DNA of 64,000 nt, from the NCBI RefSeq assembly GCF_003945385.1, contig NZ_AP018920.1, positions 5,890,001 to 5,954,000 of the forward strand. Reading direction: 5' to 3'. The first letter of the stretch is position 1. Every line of letters begins with the position of its first letter. This document shows positions 57,691-64,000 of the stretch, one piece after another. Under the pieces are notes generated by a model, which worked only from the letters and a program-made list of their open reading frames with translations, did no database searches and was not told the origin of the DNA. Both the position numbers and the translations under genes were made by a program. This DNA is from Pseudonocardia autotrophica. GTDB taxonomy: Bacteria > Actinomycetota > Actinomycetes > Mycobacteriales > Pseudonocardiaceae.

Positions 57691-58548
57691 TCAGGTGATG
57701 TCCCGCCGGCCGCCGACGACGACCGCGAGCGCGATCCCGGCGGCGGCCCAGCCGAGCAGCACCAGCAGCGCGACCCAGCCGGGCGGCGGGGCGCTGACCC
57801 CGGCGAGGAACTCGAGCACCATCCGGGCGTCGGTGCCGGCACCGGCCGCCTGCACCGGTGCCTCGTAGAGCGCCAGGTCACCGGCGTTACCGGGCAGGAA
57901 CGAGGTGAGCCGGGCGAACACGGACGGATCCCCGAACGACGACTCCCCGGCACGCAGCGCCCCGGCGATCATGTTCTCGCCGAGCAGCAGGTAGCCGACG
58001 GCGAGGGCGACCGCGCCCGCCTGGTTCGGCACGAGCGTCCCCAGTGCGACTCCGAGCCCGCCCCACATCGCGCAGACCAGCACCCCGACCGCGCCCAGCC
58101 CGGCCAGCTGCCCCCAGCCCGGTAGCTGCTGGCCGCCGAGAACGGCACCGCCGAGCAGCGGCCCGAGCAGTGCGACGACCAGCCCGTAGAACCCGGCGAC
58201 GACGGCCCCGACCACCACCTTCGCGGCCAACACCTGGGTGCGTGCCCCGGTCAGATAGGCGAGGGTGACCGTCCGGTGCCGGAACTCGCCGGCGGCCAGC
58301 AGCGCGCCGAACGCGGCTCCGACCACGGCGGTCATGCTCAGCGTCGAGGCCATCCCGGTGAGCAGCAGGATCGACGACGTCTCGGTCGCCGCCGGGACCA
58401 GCAGCGTGATCAGGCTGCCGAACAGGCTCATCGCCAGCGCGAGCAGCAGCACCGGGATCAGCATCAGCCACCACAGCCGGACCGAGAGTGTCCGGCGGAT
58501 CTCCGCGTGCAGCACCGCCAGCCAGCGGTGCGGGGCGCCGACCGTCAT
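57691..58548 (-). CDS. ABC-2 type transporter permease
   Basis: 285 residues with about six membrane segments, starting LWWLMLIPVLLLALAMSLFG, then STLSMTAVVGAAFGALLAAGEFRHRT, the conserved region of ABC-2 permeases. The ATG overlaps the stop of the upstream ATPase gene (ATGA), so the two are co-translated and form one transporter. The substrate is not evident; antibiotic or lipid export is common for such pairs. The gene is followed after 81 bp by the fused ABC exporter on the same strand. Confidence 0.88.
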   Translation of the reverse strand: MTVGAPHRWLAVLHAEIRRTLSVRLWWLMLIPVLLLALAMSLFGSLITLLVPAATETSSILLLTGMASTLSMTAVVGAAFGALLAAGEFRHRTVTLAYLTGARTQVLAAKVVVGAVVAGFYGLVVALLGPLLGGAVLGGQQLPGWGQLAGLGAVGVLVCAMWGGLGVALGTLVPNQAGAVALAVGYLLLGENMIAGALRAGESSFGDPSVFARLTSFLPGNAGDLALYEAPVQAAGAGTDARMVLEFLAGVSAPPPGWVALLVLLGWAAAGIALAVVVGGRRDIT

Positions 58549-59468
58549 CCGATCTCCTCCCCGGCGAGCAGCCGCAGGAACATCTGTTCCAGGCCGACCC
58601 GTTCCTCGGTCATCCCGTGCACCGCCACTCCGGCCGCGAGTGCGAGGTCACCGACCCGGACCGCGTCCGTCCCGGCGACCGCCAGCCAGCCCTCGTCGAT
58701 CTTGTCGACCTCGGTGAGCCCGTCCGCGACGAGCGCCTCCGCCAGCCGCGCCGGGTCGGCGGCGCGCACCAGCACCCGCGCCCCGTGCCCGGCGCGCAGC
58801 TCGGCCACCTCGCCGTCGAACCGGCACCGGCCGCGGTCGATGACGACCAGCCGCCGGGCGGTCAGCTCCATCTCGGCGAGCTGGTGCGACGAGACGAGCA
58901 CGCTGCGCCCGGACGCCGCGAAGGCGTTGAGGAACGACCGGAGCCAGGCGATGCCGTCCGGGTCGAGGCCGTTGCCCGGCTCGTCGAGCACCAGGATCCG
59001 GGGGTCGCCGAGCAGCGCCGCGGCCAGCGCCAGCCGCTGGTTCATCCCCAGCGAGAACCCGCCCGCGGCGCGATCGGCCGCCGCGCCCAGCCCGACCAGC
59101 GCGAGCACCTCGTCGACCCGGGTGTCGGCGACGCCGATCGCGGCCGCGGCCGCCCTCAGGTGCGCCCGGGCGGTGCGCTTGGGGTGCACCCCCTGCACCT
59201 CCAGGACCGCCCCGACCACCCGTCCCGGCGATTCCAGCGCGCCGTAGGGGACGCCGTCGATCAGCGCCCGGCCCGCGCTCGGCCGGACCAGGCCGAGGAT
59301 CATCCGCAGCGTCGTCGTCTTGCCGGAGCCGTTCGGACCGAGGAACCCGGTCACCGATCCCGGCTCGACCGTGAAGCTCAGGTCGTGCACGGCTTCCACC
59401 GGCCCGAACTTCTTCCCCAGACCCTCCACGGTGATCCGCCCGGGTCCGGCCGGTGCCGTCTCCTGCAC
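58545..59468 (-). CDS. ABC-2 type transporter ATPase
   Basis: 307 residues. Walker A GPNGSGKTT (44-52), a signature of the variant FSLGMNQRL used by drug-resistance type (CcmA/DrrA) ATPases, Walker B ILVLDEPGNGLDP and the switch His in VLVSSHQLAEME. The last 80 residues form the accessory region usual in this family. GTG at 59468 is chosen; GGAAGGG lies about nine bases upstream, and longer starts read only Arg/Pro-rich shadow sequence. It is followed directly by its permease. It is divergent from the acyl-CoA synthetase gene. Confidence 0.9.
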   Translation of the reverse strand: MQETAPAGPGRITVEGLGKKFGPVEAVHDLSFTVEPGSVTGFLGPNGSGKTTTLRMILGLVRPSAGRALIDGVPYGALESPGRVVGAVLEVQGVHPKRTARAHLRAAAAAIGVADTRVDEVLALVGLGAAADRAAGGFSLGMNQRLALAAALLGDPRILVLDEPGNGLDPDGIAWLRSFLNAFAASGRSVLVSSHQLAEMELTARRLVVIDRGRCRFDGEVAELRAGHGARVLVRAADPARLAEALVADGLTEVDKIDEGWLAVAGTDAVRVGDLALAAGVAVHGMTEERVGLEQMFLRLLAGEEIG

Positions 59469-59675
59469 TCCAGGGCCCTTCCGCCGCTCGGCCGGTCCCG
59501 GGACCGCGCCCGGGTTCCGCGTGCGGGGCCATCCTGGCCCAGTCCCGGCGTCCCGGCCGAGCCGGGGCCACACCGGAGTTGTCCACAGGCCCGGCGGCCC
59601 CCCTGGTGCACGACGGACGGAACGGACAGGATGGCGTCCGTCACACCGACCGCCGAGTCGCAAGGGAGCCACTTC

Positions 59676-61235
59676 GTGATCGACCCGAACAGCACCGTCT
59701 CGTCTCTGCTGCGCAAGCACTCCTCCGAACGACCGGACGACGAGGCCCTGCGGTTCGGGGAGGTCGTCCGCACCTGGGCCGAGCTCGACGATCGGGTCCG
59801 CAGGCTGGCGTCCGCGCTGCGGGCCGAGGGGATCGGCCCCGGCGACCGGGTCGCGGTACTCGATCTCAACCACCCGTCCTGCCTGGAGCTCTCGCTCGCC
59901 TGCGCCCGGATCGGCGCGGCCAACGCGGTGGTCAACTTCCGGCTCGCGCCACCGGAGATCGTCTACGTGATCAACGACGCGCAGGCGAAGCTGCTACTCG
60001 TCGGCCCGGAGTTCGCCGGGGCGGCGGCCGGGCTGCGGGACAAGCTGGAGACGGTGCGGCGGGTGCTCCCGGTGGGGGGCGACGCCGACGAGTACGAGGC
60101 GTTCCTGAACGCGCACGAACCGGACACCGAGCCCTACGACGCCGCGCCCGACGACTGCTTCGTCCAGCTCTACACCTCGGGGACGACGGGTTTCCCGAAG
60201 GGCGCGATGCTCACCCACGCCGGGATGCTGGCGCACGCCGCGCACGTGGCGGCCGACTTCGAGCTGCGCCGCGACGATGTCGTGCAGGTGGCGATGCCGC
60301 TGTTCCACGTCGGCGGCACGAGCTACGCCTTCCTCGCGCTCGCCCAGGGTGCGCGGATCGTGATGGCCCGGATGCCGGATCCGGCCGCCCTGCTGGACAT
60401 GGTGGCGGCGGAGGGCATCACGCACACGTTCTGGGTGCCGGCGCTGATGGGCGCGATGACCCAGGTTCCCGGTGCGGCGGACCGGGACTACTCGTCGATG
60501 CGGGCGATCTCCTACGGCGCCTCCCCGATGCCGCTGCCGGTACTGCGGGCGTCGCTGGAGCTGTTCGGCCCGCGGCTGCACCAGGTGTACGGGATGACCG
60601 AGGCCTGCGGCGTGGTCACCTCACTGGGCCCGGAGGATCATGCCGATCCGGCCGTGGCGCACCGCCTCGTCTCGGCGGGCACGCCGATCTCCGGCGTCAC
60701 GATCGAGGTGCGGGATCCGGCGACCGGTGAGCGGCTCGGCACCGACGAGCCCGGTGAGATCTGGGTGCTGACCGACCAGCTGATGAGCGGGTACTGGCAG
60801 AAGCCGGAGGCGACCGCGGCCGCGGTCACCGCGGACGGTTGGCTCCGGTCCGGCGACGGCGGGCACATCGACGCCGACGGCTACGTGTTCATCACCGACC
60901 GGATCAAGGACATGATCGTCTCCGGCGGGGAGAACGTGTACCCGGCCGAGATCGAGCGGGTGCTCGCCGAGCACCCGTCGGTCGGCGACGTCGCGGTGAT
61001 CGGCGTCCCGGACGAGCGCTGGGGCGAGGTCCCGAAGGCCTGCGTCGTCGCCGCCCGGGGCGCGACGGTCGACCCGGAGGCGTTGATCGCCTACGCCAGG
61101 GAGCACCTGGCGTCGTTCAAGTGCCCGAAGACGGTCGACGTGCTGGACGAGTTGCCGCGCAACCCGACCGGCAAGATCCTCAAGAAGGATCTGCGGGCGC
61201 CGCACTGGGTGGGGCGGGAGCGCAGCACCGTCTGA
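59676..61235 (+). CDS. Long/medium-chain fatty-acid-CoA ligase (FadD-like AMP-forming enzyme)
   Basis: 519 residues of the ANL superfamily: it activates a carboxylic acid with ATP and passes it to CoA. Motifs: LYTSGTTGFPKGAML (P-loop), YGASPMP, YGMTEACG, GWLRSGDGGHIDADGY, ITDRIKDMIVSGGENVYP, and the catalytic Lys in NPTGKILKKDLR. GTG at 59676 has GGGAG about eight bases upstream; ATG at 59631 (15 codons longer) is an alternative with a weaker site. It is not an NRPS adenylation domain: the hinge and C-terminal sequence are of the FadD type. Substrate chain length is not readable. It ends 54 bp before furA. Confidence 0.92.
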   Translation: MIDPNSTVSSLLRKHSSERPDDEALRFGEVVRTWAELDDRVRRLASALRAEGIGPGDRVAVLDLNHPSCLELSLACARIGAANAVVNFRLAPPEIVYVINDAQAKLLLVGPEFAGAAAGLRDKLETVRRVLPVGGDADEYEAFLNAHEPDTEPYDAAPDDCFVQLYTSGTTGFPKGAMLTHAGMLAHAAHVAADFELRRDDVVQVAMPLFHVGGTSYAFLALAQGARIVMARMPDPAALLDMVAAEGITHTFWVPALMGAMTQVPGAADRDYSSMRAISYGASPMPLPVLRASLELFGPRLHQVYGMTEACGVVTSLGPEDHADPAVAHRLVSAGTPISGVTIEVRDPATGERLGTDEPGEIWVLTDQLMSGYWQKPEATAAAVTADGWLRSGDGGHIDADGYVFITDRIKDMIVSGGENVYPAEIERVLAEHPSVGDVAVIGVPDERWGEVPKACVVAARGATVDPEALIAYAREHLASFKCPKTVDVLDELPRNPTGKILKKDLRAPHWVGRERSTV

Positions 61236-61242
61236 AAGTGAG

Positions 61243-61263
61243 ACAGGTCGAAACTTGACCTGT
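61243..61263. promoter_or_regulatory. Perfect inverted repeat at the furA-katG promoter (probable FurA operator)
   Basis: ACAGGTC (61243-61249) and GACCTGT (61257-61263) are perfect 7-bp arms around GAAACTT. TTGACC (61256-61261) inside it could be the -35, with a weak -10 near 61278. In mycobacteria and Streptomyces FurA represses its own furA-katG promoter through an AT-rich palindrome at the same place. Confidence 0.75.
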
Positions 61264-61289
61264 TCCAGAAAAGTGGGCAGGCTCGCCCC

Positions 61290-61745
61290 GTGTCGATCGC
61301 TTCGGACCACGAGGGCATGTTGCGCGGAGCCGCGCTGCGCGTGACGCGCCCCCGGCTGGCCGTGCTGCACGCCGTGCACTCCCATCCGCACGCGGACACC
61401 GACACCATCATCGGTGTCGTCCGCAAGGATCTCGGTGAGGTCTCGCACCAGGCCGTCTACGACGTCCTGCGGGCCCTCACCGGTGCCGGTCTCGTGCGGC
61501 GCATCCAGCCGTCGGGCTCCGTCGCGAGGTACGAGGCGAGGGTCGGCGACAACCACCATCACGTGGTCTGCCGATCCTGCGGGGCCATCGCCGACGTCGA
61601 CTGCGCCGTCGGCCACACGCCCTGTCTCACCGCGTCCGACGACAGCGGCTTCGTGATCGACGAGGCCGAGGTCGTCTACTGGGGCCGTTGCCCCGCATGC
61701 TCCACCCCCACCACCACAGATCCTGGAAGGAGTGCCCGTGTCTGA
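61290..61745 (+). CDS. furA: FurA peroxide-responsive Fur-family repressor
   Basis: 151 residues. An N-terminal winged helix ([21 protein letters not shown]) with [22 protein letters not shown] as recognition region, and a C-terminal dimer domain with the metal motif HHHVVCRSC plus a second CxxC (CPAC, 134-137). The first CxxC is 94-97. Actinobacterial FurA uses iron to repress katG until peroxide oxidises it. GTG at 61290 has no ribosome site, consistent with leaderless translation from the promoter overlapping the palindrome. The stop overlaps the katG start by 8 bp, so the two genes are a unit. Confidence 0.95.
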   Translation: MSIASDHEGMLRGAALRVTRPRLAVLHAVHSHPHADTDTIIGVVRKDLGEVSHQAVYDVLRALTGAGLVRRIQPSGSVARYEARVGDNHHHVVCRSCGAIADVDCAVGHTPCLTASDDSGFVIDEAEVVYWGRCPACSTPTTTDPGRSARV

Positions 61746-63987
61746 CGAGCACGCCACCGTCGAGAGCGAGCTGAACAGGGAGGAGGCAGGAGGCTGCCCC
61801 GTCGCCCACGGCCGCATCGCCCACCCCACCGAGGGGGGAAGCAACCTTGACTGGTGGCCGAACCAGCTCAACCTGAAGATCCTCCGCAAGCACGGTGCGG
61901 CGTCCGACCCGATGGCTCCGGACTTCGACTACGCGAAGGAGTTCGCCACCGTCGACCTCGACGCGCTGGCGCGTGACGTCGACGCCGTCATCACCACCTC
62001 GCAGGACTGGTGGCCCGCCGACCACGGCAGCTACGCCGGGTTCTTCATCCGGATGGCCTGGCACTCGGCCGGCACCTACCGGACCTACGACGGCCGCGGT
62101 GGCGCCGGCGCCGGCATGCAGCGCTTCGCCCCGCTGAACAGCTGGCCCGACAACGGCAACCTGGACAAGGCCCGCCGGCTGCTCTGGCCGGTCAAGCAGA
62201 AGTGGGGCAGCAAGGTCTCCTGGGCCGACCTGATGGTCTTCGCGGGCAACCGCGCCCACGAGATCTCCGGGTTCCCGATGTTCGGCTTCGCCGGCGGCCG
62301 CGCCGACGTGTGGGAGCCGGACGAGGACGTCTACTGGGGCTCGGAGAAGGAGTGGCTGGGCAACGACGCGCGCTACGGCGGCAACTCCGACATCTCCAAC
62401 CGCGAGCTGGAGAAGCCGCTCGGTGCCGCGCACATGGGCCTGATCTACGTCAACCCGGAGGGCCCGGACGCCAGCGGTGACCCGATCGCCGCAGCCCGCG
62501 ACATCCGCGAGACCTTCGGCCGGATGGCCATGAACGACGAGGAGACCGCTGCGCTCATCGTCGGCGGCCACACGCTCGGCAAGACCCACGGCGCCGCGAA
62601 CCCCGACGAGAACGGCAACGTCGGCCCGGAGCCGGAGGCCGCCGACATCACCGAGCAGGGCCTGGGCTGGAAGCAGAGCTACGGCACGGGCAAGGGGCGC
62701 GACGCCATCACCTCGGGGCTCGAGGTCATCTGGACCCGCACCCCGAACCGGTGGAGCCACGACTACCTCAAGCACCTCTACGCCTACGAGTGGGAGCTGG
62801 AGCAGTCCCCGGCCGGCGCCAAGCAGTTCGTCGCCAAGGACGCTCCGGAGATCATCCCGGACCCGGAGCCCGGCTACCCGAACCGCAAGCCGCGGATGCT
62901 GGTCACCGACGTCTCGATGCGGGTCGACCCGACCTACGGCGAGATCACCCGCCGCTGGCTGGACAACCCCTCCGAGTTCGAGGACGTCTACCGTCGCGCC
63001 TGGTACAAGCTGACCCACCGCGACATGGGTCCCCGCGAGCGCTACATCGGCGCCTGGGTCCCGGCCGAGGAGCAGCTCTGGCAGGACCCGGTGCCCGCGG
63101 TCGACCACCCGCTGGTGGACGCCGACGACATCGCCTCGATCAAGGCGAAGGTGCTGGAGTCCGGCCTGCCGGTGACCGACCTGGTCAAGACCGCCTGGGC
63201 CGCCGCCTCGACGTTCCGCCAGTCCGACAAGCGCGGTGGGGCCAACGGCGGACGCATCCGCCTCGAGCCGCAGCTGCAGTGGGAGGTCAACGACCCCGAC
63301 ACGCTGCGCACCGTCGTCTCGAAGCTGGAGTCCCTCCAGTCCGAGATCAACGGCTCGCTCGGTGGCGGGAAGAAGATCTCCTTCGCCGACCTGGTCGTGC
63401 TGGCCGGCGCCGCGGCCGTGGAGAAGGCCGCCAACGACGGCGGGCACGACATCAGCGTGCCGTTCGCCCCGGGCCGGACGGACGCCACCCAGGAGAAGAC
63501 CGACGTCGAGTCGTTCTCCTACCTGGAGCCGACCGCCGACGGTTTCCGCAACTACCGCGGCAAGGGCCACACCCTGCCCGGTGAGTTCCTGCTGGTCGAC
63601 CGGGCGAACCTGCTCGGCCTGTCGGCGCCGGAGATGACCGTGCTGGTCGGTGGCCTGCGGGTGCTGGGCACCAACACCGGTGGCTCGACGGCCGGGGTGC
63701 TCACCGATCGCGTCGGCACGCTGACGAACGACTTCTTCACCACGCTGCTGGGTCCCGACCTCACGTGGCGTTCGGTCGCCGGCGACGACGACGCCTTCGA
63801 GGCCGTCGACTCCTCCGGTGCGGTGAAGTGGACCGGCACCCGGGCCGACCTCGTGTTCGGCTCCAACTCGGAGCTGCGTGCGGTCGCCGAGGTCTACGCC
63901 AGCGCCGACGGTGGCGACAAGTTCGTGCAGGACTTCGTCGCCGCCTGGAACAAGGTGATGAACGCGGACCGGTACGACCTGGTCTGA
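61738..63987 (+). CDS. katG: Catalase-peroxidase
   Basis: 749 residues. Bifunctional haem enzyme that removes hydrogen peroxide. The distal triad is Arg105-Trp108-His109 (IRMAWHSAG), the Trp-Tyr-Met cross-link residues are Trp108, Tyr237 ([10 protein letters not shown]) and Met263 (RMAMND), and the proximal haem ligand is His278 ([10 protein letters not shown]). The C-terminal half is the usual duplicated, haem-less domain. GTG at 61738 follows AAGGAG at the right distance; GTG at 61732 is too close to it. A stretch around 170-220 ([11 protein letters not shown] and an insertion near [12 protein letters not shown]) differs from the usual KatG sequence. It is the last complete gene; 13 bases follow. 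Confidence 0.97.
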   Translation: MSDEHATVESELNREEAGGCPVAHGRIAHPTEGGSNLDWWPNQLNLKILRKHGAASDPMAPDFDYAKEFATVDLDALARDVDAVITTSQDWWPADHGSYAGFFIRMAWHSAGTYRTYDGRGGAGAGMQRFAPLNSWPDNGNLDKARRLLWPVKQKWGSKVSWADLMVFAGNRAHEISGFPMFGFAGGRADVWEPDEDVYWGSEKEWLGNDARYGGNSDISNRELEKPLGAAHMGLIYVNPEGPDASGDPIAAARDIRETFGRMAMNDEETAALIVGGHTLGKTHGAANPDENGNVGPEPEAADITEQGLGWKQSYGTGKGRDAITSGLEVIWTRTPNRWSHDYLKHLYAYEWELEQSPAGAKQFVAKDAPEIIPDPEPGYPNRKPRMLVTDVSMRVDPTYGEITRRWLDNPSEFEDVYRRAWYKLTHRDMGPRERYIGAWVPAEEQLWQDPVPAVDHPLVDADDIASIKAKVLESGLPVTDLVKTAWAAASTFRQSDKRGGANGGRIRLEPQLQWEVNDPDTLRTVVSKLESLQSEINGSLGGGKKISFADLVVLAGAAAVEKAANDGGHDISVPFAPGRTDATQEKTDVESFSYLEPTADGFRNYRGKGHTLPGEFLLVDRANLLGLSAPEMTVLVGGLRVLGTNTGGSTAGVLTDRVGTLTNDFFTTLLGPDLTWRSVAGDDDAFEAVDSSGAVKWTGTRADLVFGSNSELRAVAEVYASADGGDKFVQDFVAAWNKVMNADRYDLV

Positions 63988-64000
63988 TCCCGCTCGACGC

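Noticed and set aside
59676..61235. Free-standing NRPS loading enzyme for the A-less C-T unit
   Set aside because: Motifs are of the FadD acyl-CoA synthetase type, and it is over 30 kb from the NRPS genes in an unrelated context.

Overview
The window is about 64 kb of very GC-rich DNA. GTG starts are frequent, genes often overlap by 4 bp, DtxR/IdeR-type iron boxes are present, and furA-katG has the actinobacterial arrangement. NadE closely resembles mycobacterial NadE as I remember it. Together these suggest an actinomycete, probably Pseudonocardiaceae; the genus is an inference. I see no tRNA, rRNA, insertion sequence, prophage or CRISPR array.

Region 1 (1-39425) is an iron-regulated siderophore locus. 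Two nonribosomal peptide synthetase (NRPS) genes run leftward: a complete 6904-residue protein (7443-28157), then a second one that leaves the window at base 1. They are joined by a TGATG stop/start overlap and by what look like docking ends. Domain order is C-T / C-A(Gly)-T / C-A-T / C-A(Gly)-T / C-A-T-E / C-A-T-E // C-A(Thr)-T-E / C-A(cationic?)-... The first C-T unit has no adenylation domain. A Tat-exported multicopper oxidase is transcribed divergently from a shared promoter with two iron boxes. A second leftward operon (39376 to 30460) encodes a DUF1707 membrane protein, MbtH, a FepC ATPase, two FecCD permeases, a methyltransferase, two exporter-fold ABC half-transporters and a siderophore-interacting flavoprotein. 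It has an iron box at its head and another before mbtH. The locus would make, load, take up and reduce a ferric peptide siderophore. No periplasmic ferric-siderophore-binding lipoprotein and no gene for an aryl or hydroxamate building block lies in the window.

Region 2 (39426-53675) is mixed chromosomal content: an orphan osmoprotectant-type binding lipoprotein, a PRC-barrel/DUF2382 stress protein, a membrane DUF2156 (MprF/LysX-like) protein, glutamine-dependent NAD synthetase, a small Cys-containing protein, an MHS-type transporter with a divergent N-terminus, a secreted LAS-type peptidase-like protein, a PhoX phosphatase, an orphan NarL-type response regulator and a GAF-domain regulator.

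Region 3 (53673-63987) holds a fused double ABC exporter, an ABC-2 ATPase/permease pair, an acyl-CoA synthetase, and the furA-katG peroxide-defence pair behind a perfect inverted repeat.

Most other long open frames, especially on the strand opposite the NRPS genes, are GC-driven shadows and are not annotated.
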